This document shows positions 21,540 through 34,200 of a stretch of 64,000 nt of DNA, piece after piece. The notes under the pieces are model-generated. The model was not told the DNA's origin. It searched no databases and worked only from the letters and a program-made list of their open reading frames with translations. The translations under genes and the position numbers were made by a program. The stretch's first letter is position 1, and each line of letters opens with the position of its first letter. Source of the DNA: Brachypterus glaber. Taxonomy: Eukaryota; Arthropoda; Insecta; Coleoptera; Kateretidae. The DNA lies in NCBI GenBank assembly GCA_958510825.1, contig OY294044.1:46650626-46714625 (forward strand), given 5' to 3'.

Positions 21540-21990
21540 TTAATTAAGACGAATCTTTTCCTGCCTCGATCGTTAAAATTGGTCTGATAGATTGGGCTTG
21601 GGTAGAAACAAATAAACAAACAAACAAACCAAAAATATATACAAAACTCTCGTTTTGCTTTGCTGTGGTCTAATTAAATAGCCGAATGGCAAGTAAAGAA
21701 GTAGCAAAAATAATTTAAATGGACAAGATAATGTTTATCTGATCAGCTGACTATTTAGATAGTAATTTCGGCGGGGGGTAGGTTGGGGGTGGTTTATGAA
21801 GAGTCCAAGCAAAGGTCAAATTTAACTTGTACGTGGGCAGCTATTCGGAGATTTAATCCGACCATATCTGGTAACTATAGGTTTGGTTCTTTATTTGTTT
21901 GTTCCCACCTACAGCCCAAACTACTAGACCGATTTTAACGATTGAGGCAGCAAAAGGTTGGTCTTGATTACGAAGCGCCGTCTTTTTTCA
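21540..21990. mobile_element. Inverted-repeat element remnant
   Basis: GCCTCGATCGTTAAAATTGG at about 21573 is inverted at about 21935 (CCGATTTTAACGATTGAGGC), and GGGCTTGGGTAGAAACAAAT has the counterpart TTGTTTGTTCCCACCTACAGCCC. An (AAAC)n microsatellite lies at 21605-21630. The following 21990-22060 holds short repeats of the ATTACCGCG type. Confidence 0.65.
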
Positions 21991-23212
21991 TTACCGCGAT
22001 TAGGACATTACCGCGCCATGGTCATTACAGCGCCGTCCAATGCCGGGCCATAACCAATACCTCATTTAAATTTTTATGAATACATCAAAATCTGCCGATT
22101 TTATTTTGTTAGTTTGACTTACAAAAGGATTAGGGTTTGGAATTTTTCAAATTATAAAATACGTCACAGTTTTAATTTATTATTGTATGATTTTTTCATG
22201 TATTTTTTTTATCTATGAAATACTAGTATACTAGTATAATAGTATACTATTGCAATATCATACTAATAATGAAGGACTCTCCTGAAGAACGTTTACCATT
22301 ATTTTGAAAACAGGATCAGCTAAAATTTTACTAATCCCTTTTCTGAATTTTTGAATTTATTTTTGAACTAAATATCTGTTTAGGAGAGGTGTGGTGATGT
22401 GAACAGTGTCAACTATAATACTCAGATCAGTAATATACGATCTTATAAGAAAATGCATCGTAATAACTTGCCCATATGGGCATATTTATATAAATAGTTT
22501 ATTATTTCAAAAAAAGTTGAAATAAAAATCGAAACTAACAATTTTGGCAAAGGTGCAAATTGTGAAAGATGCAAATTTTGAAAGACCAAATTATTTTGGA
22601 AATTTCAGGAAACTTTAATTTAATTATAAATCAACCAAGATGTAGACTTTTCGATGCATTGAAACAATTATACCCAAGATGATAATATTCCTGCAGACCA
22701 AATCGAATATTTGATATTTACAATTTTTTATACATATGTACATGGTGTTATGAGGCCTTTGGCGTTTTGGGGATGATTCTACATCACGAACATGAAAAAC
22801 CAGCATAGGAACATAGGTCCGGAAACGATCTCTAAGAGAGTTAAACCCCTTTAAAATTGTACTAAAAAAAGGGGTTTAATTAATAACTCTGGTACCCTTT
22901 GAGCTAGAACGACTAAATTTTGCATGTTTTGTGCCACCAAAAATTTTAATTTTTAAAAGGCTATTACTCCTTTAATATTAAATTTAGGTGTTTGAGTCAA
23001 GAATACTTTTTTGCTTAGTTTTAAATGCAGAATCGCCTTACATTACAAATGTTATTGATGCTTAATTTCCCATTCAACTAACCCTTCTTCGGCTGCAGCT
23101 CCCTTAGGGGTGCAAAATCATCCCCTTTATTTTCCGCCAAAGACTACAAACACCGAGCAAAGATATAAAATGAATTATACTTATTATAATTATGTTTCGA
23201 GTAAAAACTTAC

Positions 23213-23318
23213 CTTATAAAAGTTCCTAACTCAGGAACAAAATATACGAACATCAGCGTCCATAACCAAGCAACCCTTTCAATTTCAGGCAAAGATACAA
23301 CAAATTGTTTTAAAACAT
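23213..23318 (-). CDS. CHS: Chitin synthase exon B
   Basis: The 106-nt exon encodes DVLKQFVVSLPEIERVAWLW followed by TLMFVYFVPELGTFI, matching the short conserved chitin synthase stretch in which a loop (FVVSLPEIER) is followed by a membrane helix ending in VPE-x-x-T. Acceptor TTTTTTAG|AT and donor ATAAG|GTAAGT flank it. It receives one base (G) from exon A and passes AG to exon C; both joins stay in frame. It is split from exon A by 3.6 kb of repeats, including a SINE. Confidence 0.93.
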
Positions 23319-23420
23319 CTAAAAAATTTAAATTCCAAATTATGATTAAAATAGCTACGACGCACTGTAGAAGGAGTAGATGGGTATATGGTATGGGTCG
23401 GACTTTTTATGAGCACGTCA

Positions 23421-23695
23421 GAGGCTCCTGCGAGTCGAGAGGAAAAAAGACATTAAAATCTTTTTAAGGGCAAAACCTAGACAAATGCTGCCGTCCTACG
23501 ACAAAATGTCCTATCTGCAAAAAAAAACGGATTTTCGGTTTTATGCATTTTTGAGACCAAGTATACCAGAAATGCATAAAAACCAAAAATCCGTTTTTTT
23601 TGCAGATAGAACATGTTTTCGTAGACCGGCATTTGTCTCGCTTTTACACTTAAAATATTTTAGTCTCTTTTTTCCTCTCGACTCGCAGGAGCCTC
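23421..23695. repeat. Inverted repeat, about 275 bp, next to exon B
   Basis: GAGGCTCCTGCGAGTCGAGA is inverted as TCTCGACTCGCAGGAGCCTC at the right end; AAAAAACGGATTTTCGGTTT pairs with AACCAAAAATCCGTTTTTTT. It lies about 100 bp upstream of exon B (transcription sense) and would form a strong intronic hairpin. Confidence 0.88.
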
Positions 23696-23959
23696 TCTTT
23701 TATTCTGATGTGCTCATATACAAATTGAAAATTTAAACTAAAATATTAATATCAATGGGTAAAATTATTAATATAAAATGATTAACATTGTATAATATAC
23801 AGGCTTATTCAAAAATAAGTTCGAGAAATTTAAGTGGTGAATCTACGTTAAAAAAATATGAAAAAAAAGTTCCTATACAGGTTGTTCCGGAAATGATCCG
23901 TAAGTGAGCTACGACCCTCCAAAGGCCTTATAAGGATACATCTAAAAAGTAGTTTTTAT

Positions 23960-24950
23960 TTAATATTTCTGGAACCCTATAAACCACAATAACGAATTTT
24001 TGCATTATCATTGATATAGGGTATCTCATTTCATATTGGTTCGAAAGTCAATTAAAGCCGGTGGTTCCCTCTACTACTAGCCCACACAAGTCCTGGACTT
24101 AGGGGATGCTTAATTTAGTAGAATAGTACGAGGTTAAACAAAAATGTAAATGTAATGTAAATATAATTTTTATTTAGTAATTTTAACCAGGGACGTCCAA
24201 AATGGAGGGAGATGTCACTTTTTTGCCCCAAACTTATTTATCCGTAGATTTTTTAGATTTTCTTAATAATATATTAAACTTTAATTAAAAATTCATAAAA
24301 AAGGTACTCTTTATGTTACACTGTAGAGCCAAGCGTTTTCGAGAAAATTGCAATTAAAGAGGAAATTTCATATTATGAGCAAAAAAAAAAGGAACTAAAA
24401 AATGCACCAATAAAAATTTCAATACTGCAATCACCCCTACAATAAAAACTGCAAAAGGAGCTCGTACACATCCAAGTTCAAAAATCAATTTTAAAGATCT
24501 TTAGTCGACTAACACTTTTCAAGGGACCGTAGAGTAGCTCCCTTAAAAGCGATTGGTGGATATTTGTGTATGGGAAGTTTTTTTCGAAGTTTTCATTGTA
24601 GAATCTCTCTGCAGTATTGAAATTTTTATTGGTACATTTTTTAGTTCTTATTTTTGATGCTCAGAACGTGAAATTGCATCTTTAACTCAAATTTTCTCGA
24701 AAACGGTTGCCTCTACGGTGTTGCATAAAGAGTACCTTTTTTATGTATTTTTAATTAAAGATTAATATTTTATTGAGAAAATGTCAAAAAGTCTACGGAA
24801 AAAAAAGTGACATCGTCCCCCCATTTCTCACGTCCCTGGTTAAAATTGCCAAATAAAAATTACCCTTTATCAATGTTAGACCTACTACATATTTTTAGTA
24901 TTTGTCTTAAAAAGAGATGAACTATATTTTCTTTGCTGTTTTGTTTTACA
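23960..24950. mobile_element. Long hairpin element with a SINE inserted in one arm
   Basis: Left-arm words such as AACCAGGGACGTCC and GGTACTCTTTATG are inverted on the right (CACGTCCCTGGTTA, CATAAAGAGTACC), with the centre near 24505. The left arm is interrupted by the SINE piece at 24041-24165; the right arm reads AATAAAAATTACCCTTTATC without it, serving as an internal empty site. The arms share wording (ACGTGAAATT...TTCTCGAAAACGG) with the element at 5463-6619, so the two are distant relatives. Confidence 0.82.
24041..24165 (+). mobile_element. tRNA-derived SINE, 5'-truncated copy
   Basis: From GGTTCGAAAGTCAATTAAAG through CCCACACAAGTCCTGGACTT to TAGTACGAGGTTAAAC and a TGTAATGTAA tail, this matches the body of the SINE at 50476-50785 almost base for base. 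The tRNA-like head is absent. Confidence 0.88.
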
Positions 24951-26289
24951 TTAAATATTTATCTTTTATTTTGATATAATATTAAACTTCTTCCGAATAT
25001 TTTTTTCCTGAACCAAAATACTGATCTTAAAATACTAGCTTATAGCATAAAATTAAGTAATATAAATTTTCAGATAAAAAATAAAAAACCTTCACGTATT
25101 TTTGCACAAAATTCTCTCAAGACAAAATAATTTTAAGATCATTAAGTACAGGAGAAAAAAATCCTAAAAAGGTTAACTTAAAACAAATGAAAACTATTCA
25201 ATAAAAAACGAAAAAGCAAAGAAAATCCAATTAACCCGTTTTTGTGCCAAATGCTTTTAAATTTGTCAAAATACATGCAAATTTTACTAAAATACATAAA
25301 ATATTGAATCTGGAAAGAGTAAACATAGAAAATACGAGTATACTATAGCTGCTTTTTCCACCTAAACTAGGTATGTATATAATAATTTGTAATTGTAACG
25401 CAAGATTTGGATTTAGAAGAAAAATTTTGATAGTGAATAGTAGCAAATATAAGATATTATAAAAAGTAAGCAAAAAAATCTTGTAAAAGAACCAATTTTC
25501 AGCATCATTTTAAAAACGATTCCCCTCTGTTTTCAAGTTTAAAGGTATCATTGAGTTCGCATATCACTACTCTTTCAAAAAATATATAAAAATTACGGTC
25601 CATCCAAATTCCAAAAATGGGCTATTTTACCGGGACTCCTTTCCAATAATTGGTATTTAAAATTTAAATTGTAGCATTTCCAGGAGGTTAGAGTAAAGAT
25701 TTAACAAACAAAATAATGAGCGAATGAATATTTTCCTTGAAATTCATAAAAAAAAAAACAGTTTTTCAAATTTGACATCAAACTTTTTCTTTAACAATTG
25801 AAAATGCTTTGAATTTAAACCATAGTATATCGAAAACTGCACTTTAGATTTTAATTTTAATGACGGATTTAGAATCAGCAGACAAAACTGGTCTAGAAAT
25901 TATATATTTTGTTATAGTTTAATTAGTTTATATGTGACTCATGTTAAAAGCTCCCTCTTTACGCTTCCTTCACCGCAACGCCTATACTTGGTCTGCCTTC
26001 TTTACGTTTCGTTCCCCGCGCGGTCCATTCTTTCAATATAAGTCACTATCACGTATTAACGGAACATAGTATAAATGTATAAAAACCTTGTCGTTCAATA
26101 TAACAGGCCTTATTAAGTTTAGATTACATGCAAAATCATGTTGCTTTAGCCCCTGCTAGAGGTAAAGCTTTTTTCATAGGTGCAGACTTTTTTTTTAGTT
26201 AACAAAATAGCCGCCCCTTAGCTTGGGGGTTTCAGAAAAAAAAATTCGAAACTATCAAAAAATAAAAATAACATAACTAAAACTAAAAA
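24951..26289. other. Gene-free intronic stretch
   Basis: AT-rich sequence in the chitin synthase intron between exons A and B. A minus-strand frame at 25231-25473 is hydrophobic low-complexity and is not supported as a gene. A slightly GC-richer patch lies near 25965-26030. Confidence 0.5.
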
Positions 26290-26810
26290 ACACCAATTAT
26301 TATACTATTCCCAGTGCATAGTGCTAGAATAGTATTATACGGTACTTTCGAATTTCCCAAAATCGCCAAAAAACACCCTAGACATAAAATTCTTGGATAA
26401 AAATGTATATCCTGAAAAAATAAGAAACTTTGGAAATGTCCGTCTGTCTGTCAGTCTGTCCGCCTGTCCGTCCGAGGTCACGTATTTTTTGGACACGATA
26501 ACTCAACGAATAATCCGATTGACTTGAAAATTTCAGGAAAAATCAAGTTCTATGGATATATATTGTTTTTGAAATTAATCCCCCTGAAAACAAAAAAAGC
26601 TATGGGGGTTAAAGTTAAAAAAAAATAAAAAAACTCATTTTCAAAAATTTTTTTTCAAAAATATTTCGTTTTTTTCAGAGAAAATTAAAAAAATGTTGAA
26701 ATGTTCATGTTTTTCTTGAAAAAATTTGTTTTTTCAATTTTTTTTTTTTTTTTGTTTTTTTTTTTCAAACAAAAATCTTTTTACATCTATGTTTAATATA
26801 TATATTTAAT
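26290..26810 (-). repeat. Dispersed repeat R, copy 4 (inverted)
   Basis: It reads in reverse from CTATTCCCAGTGCATAGTGC and TAGTATTATACGGTA, through CTGTCTGTCAGTCTGTCCGC and GATAACTCAACGAATAATCC, to poly-T/A ends near 26760. Only part of the family consensus is present. Confidence 0.75.
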
Positions 26811-26886
26811 TTGGGTGCGGTCATTTTTTAAGTTTGTCCGGGGCGGCCAAAAACCTAGACGCCTAGAAGCTATTTGGAAAACTTAC

Positions 26887-27134
26887 CTAAATTGTTATTA
26901 CAATAAGCTCTTGTGGTATTTTTCTTAATCTGTGAAGTCATAAACAGCAAAGTAGTTTTTGAAATAACTGCAGTTGTGAGGACTACGAAAAATACAAATA
27001 TCGTAGTAAAAAAGGCCAAAAATTTGACCGAATTTTCGATGAACTTGCTTTCGGCGGTGGAACCTACTTCGGGTTTTCTTGGAGGATCTTGAAAAAGATC
27101 CCACGCAGGCTCATTCGGGGTTCTTTGACGATGG
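26887..27134 (-). CDS. CHS: Chitin synthase exon A (cytoplasmic start of the TM cluster)
   Basis: The 248-nt exon encodes a cytoplasmic stretch with EPAWDLFQDPPRKPEVGS, an amphipathic link (ESKFIENSVK), a membrane helix (FLAFFTTIFVFFVVLTTAV) and the conserved ISKTTLLFMTSQI block, then RAYCNNNL. The W-D-x-F-x-DPP and K-x-TxLFMTSQ motifs place it near the N-terminus of insect chitin synthases. The acceptor TCCTTTTAG lies at 27135-27143 and the donor GTAAGT at 26881-26886; it ends with one spare base that joins exon B in frame. It begins with one base of a split codon, so an upstream exon with the start codon is needed; I did not find it in 27135-52000. Confidence 0.93.
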
Positions 27135-29079
27135 CTAAAAGGAATGGTTAATAATAAAAATACTGCTCCTATATAAAAAAAAATAAAAATTAAAAAATAA
27201 CGGGAGATAAACCCGAGGGTGCACCACTATGGAAGTCGGTACAACTTTTTGGAAGTCGTTTAAAAATCTCAATAAAAGTCAAGATTTTTCAGAAATTTTA
27301 TCGAAAAGCTGAAAAATCTTAGATATTTTTATCAAAAATGTCGGTAGTTCGTGTACAAATATTTTGTAAAAAAAATATTTTTTTCGAAAATAAAAATATA
27401 TATATACTTTTTGTTGAAAACATTGTTTTTACTCCCTTTAACGCCAACTCCCTTTGACCCTACCCCAAAAACAGTCTCAGCTGATAACGTTGGATATGTT
27501 CCAAATCTGAACAACGAGAAAGCTTTCTCAAGTTATAGTGGTCACAAAATTTCACAGACAGTTTGTCTGTCTGATTAACGCAAAACCTTTTTTAAAACTG
27601 TGCGGTCCAAAGTCACCCCCTTCTAACTTTTAAACCAGTTGAGATATCGACTTCAAATTTGGAACACTTAAATAAGAAAACGTAAACTATCTTTTGGCGT
27701 ATATTAAATATTTGTAGTTTTTAAAATGTGGCCAGGGCAAAGGGAGGTATTTTTTTAAATGGAAAAGGGGGTCGTACACGATACCCCTTTCAAATATGAT
27801 ACATTATTTTAAAGCAAATAAAATTCTCTATTCGACCATATATTTTTTAATTCTTAAAGCACTTTTTTATGTTTCATTATTTAATTTTTTTACAAAAAAA
27901 ATACGGTTTTTTAAGATTTTTTTTTGTAAAATTTTATTTATATTATTTAAAATTAGTTTAAAAGTATAATTGAATTGTTTGCATTATGAAATGAACCGTT
28001 TTTCAAAAATTGATTTTTTTATGAAATTTAGACCCCGATTTGAAAGCCCCAAAAATTGTCTCGAAAAAATAAAAAAACAAACAGATAGAGAATTTTAAAG
28101 GCTTTAAAATAATGTATCACACGACCCCCTTGCCCCCAGCCCACGTTTTAAATGCTAAAAATATAAAATATATTCAAAAAGATAGTTCAAGTTGTCTTAT
28201 TTACAAGTTATTAATTTAAAGTCGATATCTCAACTCGTTCAAAGTTAAGATGGCGCACAGTTTAAGCGTGGAGAAATTCCTTGAACATTTTTAACTAACG
28301 CAGGACATTTCCAGGGGAAATTAATATGGCTATTTAATAAAAAAATCCAGGTTGATCACAATCCTTTTTCTTTAGGAAGAAGTATAAAAAAAAGAAAATT
28401 GCAATTTCAATTGCAAATTTGGCGAAGGCGCACATACATACTTTAACTTTTGAACGGCTTAAGATATCAACTTGTAATTTAGAACACATAAATAACATAA
28501 CCCAAATAATTTTTTGGTATATATTTGGTATGCTTAGGGGGCATAATGAAGACAGGGGGACGAGGGGATTTTTTTAGTGGAAAGGGGGTCGTGTGATAGA
28601 TCATTTTAAAGCTTATACTATTCTATTTGTCCACATATTTTTTTTAATTTTTCTGAGAAATTTTTGAGGGTTTAAAATAGGGTTAAAAATGGAAATTTTC
28701 CTCAATATTTCTTTAACCCTAGGATAAATAACCCGAGCCTCCGAGACCCGACAGGTTAAATAATTAGCTGTATCTTACAGAAAAAAATAATTTAGGAGAT
28801 AAAAACTATATTTTTAACAAAAAAAGATATTTTGACTTTTATTTTCATTTTGCGTAAAAAGCATTATTTTTTATTTAAATTATTATAATAATTTAAATAA
28901 AAATAATTTATTAAAATAATTTAAATAAAAATAATTTATTATAATAATTTAAATAAAAAATAATGGTGTTACAACCACATTTCTGTGTTTGTATTTATTT
29001 TTTAATTTGGGTTTTATTATACATAATTTCATTTAATTTCTTTACTTAGTTATAATTCAAAAATAATATTTTGTTTTAA
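27135..29079. other. Repeat-rich stretch upstream of chitin synthase exon A
   Basis: No exon is recognised. A sequence with TTGAGATATCGACTTCAAAT occurs at about 27640, inverted at about 28215 and again in degenerate direct form at about 28460 and, outside, at about 52340, each near a purine-rich GGGGGTCGT block. Bases 28862-28970 form an AT-only tandem of AATTTAAATAAAAATAATTT units. The missing first exon(s) may lie here or beyond. Confidence 0.55.
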
Positions 29080-31274
29080 ATTAATTGTATTTTTGTAAGT
29101 AACGCGCTGAAAACCTCCTAGCTTTTCTGCGCGAGTTCGGGACCAGCCTTCCGGGCAGTATCAATTTGACGCTCGAGAACGATCGATGCGTGTCAATAAA
29201 AATATACTCAAATCAGCTGACGAATATACCACGTCGCGGGCATTCGATAGAATTTACCATATTTTACGGCTGCAAACTATAGAAATAAGTTCCATATACA
29301 CATATGTATTTAAATAATTAGTAGTGTACACCTACACTGGTCAAACAAACTTTAATTCGCGTACATCAGTTTCCAATTATGTGGTGTCTCCTGTGAAGAA
29401 ATGGCGGTCATGACCTGTCGTGCTGAATGCTTTAACTAAGGTAAGATTACCATATATATTATTGGAACTGTCGTTTTGTCTTTAATATTCTTTTCAATCA
29501 ATAATACCTATTCGCAGTCCACTTAATTAATATCATAAAGGCGATGTTACGGAGGCAATCCCATATCACCGAATGGGACCTTTCGACGTCACACAACATG
29601 GTCCTTTCGAACCGGATTTAAGCTAGCAGAACCATTATAACATGGTCCGTTTTGAACCGGAATTTTGGCACTAGTATAACTATTTAACATAGCTTCATAG
29701 CTTTTAAATTCATTTAACTAGATTTTGCTAATTTTACAGTGTGTGTGTGGTAACGTTCTTTTGCAGTTGTAAAATTACATATTTGTTATAAATAACAATA
29801 TCATATTTGGATTTAGCATTCGAAGATAGCTTATTTATTAGCATTAAAATTATTTGTTATAAATAACAATATCATATTTGAGTGTTGCATTCGGAGATAG
29901 CTTATTTATTAACAAAAAAAATCTCGCGTAAAATCTTATTTTGAATAAAAATTATTTTCAAATAGGGTAATTCGCTTTAAAAATATATTTTGGATTTTTC
30001 GGTTGAAAAATTAAAAACCGATAAAATCGTAAACTTTGTGCTCTATAAAAAAGGCAAAAAATTATCAGCTGTATCCAAGCGTTTTTTTCCTTTTTCTTTG
30101 GACACAATCAAAACCGCAATTATTATTTTATTTTGCAAGGATACAGTTTATTGTTAAAATAAAAATATTATTTAACTTTGCCTTTTGAAAATTATTGTTT
30201 TAAAACTGGTGATTTATTTGGGCGTAGAAAGATTCTTAAAAATATTTCTGTGCTTTGAAAAAATAAATTAAAATTTATCCATATAATTAATTACATTCGA
30301 TAGAACTTATTTGCGAGCAAGATATTATTATTAAAATACCTATCTAGTAGTAATAGATTTAAAATTTACCTATTGCTAGTAAAGTTACATATAGGGTGGA
30401 AACAAAATTACTTTTATATTTTGATTTTTTTCCTTCTAATTTGATATATTTTTTGCGCGCAAAAATAAGATACCTTGTCCAAATTCTAGTTTTACTATTA
30501 TACAGGGAGTTCTTAAAATTAGGAACTTTTGTAAAACTTATTTTTTTATATTGGATATCTAGGTATTTTTTCTTGTACTTTTCGAATGTATACAGGGTTA
30601 TGCAAGTGGGAAATCTTGAGCTGTATCTTTAGTGTATACCAGGTTGAAAAATAGTAGAAAACACTTAAAAATATAATTTTAATTTTTATTTTATTTTCTT
30701 TTTTATTTCTTGGAAATACTATCGGTACATAAAAAATTGTAATTTTCAAAGAATAGGTTAAAAATAAATTTAGCCCATTTCAAAATATTTTCATACGGGA
30801 GAATTGAACTTAGATTATAATCTGAATTTTTTTAATATTCTGTCAAATATATGCATACAGGGTAACCTAAAGCTTAATTGTAATTTTGAATTTTGCCTTT
30901 TTGAGTATCCAGTCCATATATACAGGGTCTTAAATTGTACTTTTGAGTTTTTGTTTTTGTTTTTTTTTTATATTCTGTAATTTTTTGAATTTGGTTTTTT
31001 GGAAAACTCTGTGCAAATATACAGGGTAACTCATAGTTTGGATTGTAATTTGGAATTTTGAATTTTGTTGAAAATATTTACAGGGTGATTCATTACTGAG
31101 GTATAAGTTATATTTTAGCCATTATATCTGGAGGTTTTCTTTTACAATAAATTCAATTTAAGAAATAAAATTTGAGAAAAAATTGTGTAATTTTCCTAAA
31201 ATTATTCAGTTTATATTTTTTTTTATAATTTTTATTTTTTTCTTTTACCTTTCAATAAATAAATTTTATAAGCC
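29080..31274 (+). mobile_element. BEL/Pao 5' LTR and leader region (boundaries uncertain)
   Basis: This precedes the gag-pol frame. It contains the leader-like words ATGGGACCTTTCGACG and CATGGTCCTTTCGAACCGG, the latter given again as CATGGTCCGTTTTGAACCGG (about 29598 and 29640), which I associate with BEL-type leaders. Further 3', ATACAGGG-type motifs recur at about 30500, 30591, 30854, 30919, 31020 and 31079. A 71-bp tandem duplication (29781-29851, 29852-29922; TTTGTTATAAATAACAATAT) is also present. No second LTR is available, so LTR edges cannot be fixed; the 5' edge given is a guess. Confidence 0.5.
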
Positions 31275-34200
31275 ATGGATCTAAACGAATATTGTATTAT
31301 GGACAACCGTAGGCAGTTGCAATATGATAGGCTAAAGCGAGTTCAAAAGGCAGCAGTGGCCGCTCAAAAAGATATCACAAAACAGCAACATTTTAAAATT
31401 TGTGATGTGACTTATAAGCAATGGCATAAGCTGGCTGATGACATACTCGCTTTCGTCATATCAGATCCTGGACGTACGGATGCTATCCGAAAAACGGATA
31501 TAGCTAAAGAAAAGGAAGCTGCTACGGTGATTGATGAAATGTTTTGGCAGATCCAAGGTATTTATGTACAATTATTTGGAAGTTCTTCAAATGCTACGAC
31601 TTCAAATGTCAAGCTTCAAAAGTTGAATTTAAAACCTTTTAGCGGAAAATTTCCAGACTGGCAAACTTTTATAGATTTGTATGATTCTGCTATACATACA
31701 AATCCCCAACTTTCAGACATTGAAAAATTTTCTCATTTACATTTATTATTAACTCCGGAACCACTTAGCATTATTAAGTGTGTTCAATTATCGGGAAGTA
31801 ACTACTCTGTAGCTTATAATCAGCTGCGTCAGAGGTATGACAATAAACGATTATTGGCTAATACGCACTAGCAGGCAATATGTCAACTGCCAAACATCTC
31901 TGACACATCATCAGCCTTGATTATTTTCCTGAATACTCTTGTCGAAAATTTAGCGGCACTCGGGGCCTTGGGTCTTCCAACAAACGAGTGGAGCTTTATT
32001 CTTGTAGATATGGTGTTCAAACGTATTCCAAAAAATCGTTGTGCTAAGTTTGAGGAACAAAATAAAAAGAATGGTTTTCCCACATTTGACGAATTAAAAC
32101 TGTTTTTGACAGCACATGCTAAGGCTTTAGAAACTGTTGAGGCTTTATCTTCTAAAAAAGCACCAATCAACAATGCTCAAAAGCCAGTATCAAAACATGT
32201 TAAGTTAGATTCATATAATAATTCTTCTTTTGTGACAAATACTGATATTTTATCTTGCCCTGTTTGCAAGTCAAATCATCATGTTTCTCAGTGTAGGTCG
32301 TTTTTATCAGAAGCTCCAAAAAAGAGATATGAAATTGCTAAACAGCATAGGTTATGTGTCAATTGTCTTAGCCATTCACACAACTTTAAGTTTTGCAATT
32401 CTACTCATTTATGCAAAATATGTAAAAAGCGACATCATTCCACTTTACATTTTGACAAGCCAAATAACAAGGCAGTTAAAGTAAATTTATCACATTCTGG
32501 TGAAAATAACGTAACCCCTCCCTTATCGTTCCAAACGGCCGGTACATCGGGACAAAACTACGTAGGAAATAATGACTCTAGCGTCGAGTCTAATGATCCT
32601 AACGTTTTTACATCCATAACGACAGTACCAGCGCCAATTTTATTGGCTACTGCTATGGTACACGTAAAGGATGGTCGTGGGCACTATCAATTAATACGTG
32701 CTTTAATTGATAATGGCTCTACTTGTTCATTTATAACAGAAAGATGTTTGAATCGGCTAGGATTACACCGTTCGTCTTTTCATAAGACCATAACGGGCAT
32801 TAATCCTAATTCTCCGGTAACATCCAAGGGCATTACTCAATGCGTAATAAAGCCCACTCAAGCTAAGAATCCTATTCTTAATATTGATGCAGTTGTGCTG
32901 CCGAATCTTCCTGAACGGTTGCCGGCATGCGCACTCGATACTACCCAATGGCATCACATACGCCAGCTAAATTTAGCAGATCCCGAATTTAATAAAGTAA
33001 AAGCCGTGGAGCTTTTACTGGGGGCGGAGGTGTTTGCTCAGATTTTGCTCAGCAATAAAGTAGCAGGGGATCTGAGTCAACCGGTAGCCATTGAGACAGT
33101 TTTCGGATATATACTAATGGGGAAAATATCCTATCCCTCCCCGACAAATTTTGCACTTGTCACATCCATGGAAACCTTTGATCTAAAGTCCTTTTGGGAA
33201 TTAGAGCAGGTACCTCAACAGGAAAAATTAACTCCTGAGGAAAAATGGTGTGAACAACAATATACAGAATCATGTACACGAACAAACGATGGACGTTACA
33301 TGGTTGCCCTACCATTCAAAAAAATGGAACCTACGTTTATGGGTGATTCTCGCACAAACGCACTTAAGCGTTTTTTCTCTTTAGAAAAACGATGCTTGCA
33401 AGATGAATCCGTAAAAATATCATATTCAAAAATTATTCAGGAATATTTAGATTCTGGGCACATGGAAGAAGCACCTCCATGTGAGGCCACTGCACCGCAT
33501 TATACGGTTCCGCACTTTGCGGTACTAAGGCCGGATAGTAGTACTACCCAGGTACGCATAGTTTTTGATTGCAGTGCTAAAACATCAGAGGGCTACTCCC
33601 TTAATGATTTATTATGTCCAGGACCTAAATTACAAACTGATATAATTTCCCTTTTATTAAGATTTCGCCTTCATACTATTGTTATAATGGCAGACATAAA
33701 ACAAATGTTTAGGCAAATTCTTTTGGATCCGAAGCACCGAAATTATCAACGATTGCTTTGGAGATTTCATCCCCAACAACCAGTAAAAGAATACCGACTT
33801 ACAACGGTAGCTTTTGGTAATACTTCCTCTCCCTTTCTAGCATTACGCACTATTAAACAGTTAGTAACAGATGAGGGTAAAGATTTTCTTATGGCATCAA
33901 AAGCTCTAGAAGAAGATACCTTTGTTGATGACATTATCTCAGGGGCTGACAACCTAGAGCTAGCACAGGTGCTTTGTCTTCAGCTAACTGAACTTTTACA
34001 AAAAGGAAAGTTTGAATTGAGGAAGTGGGCGAGCAATTCTCCAAATTTATTGAAAGATATCCCTGTCGATCATCGACAGCATATATCATTTGATTCTGAA
34101 GAAGATTCATATCTTAAAATTTTGGGACTTCAATGGACTCCACATACAGATTTTTTCTCTTTTCGGGTGAAGGCTTTAGAGTCTACACCAACTAAGCGTT

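Noticed and set aside
25231..25473. Hydrophobic minus-strand frame in the chitin synthase intron
   Set aside because: Leucine/isoleucine-rich translation of AT-rich DNA; does not match any missing chitin synthase segment and lacks splice sites in phase.
31869..31877. Programmed stop readthrough in BEL gag
   Set aside because: The following bases do not fit the TAG-CARYYA context and the stop is inside gag, so a nonsense mutation is simpler.
32281..32957. Short frames within the BEL region in other frames or strand
   Set aside because: Shadows of the gag-pol frame.
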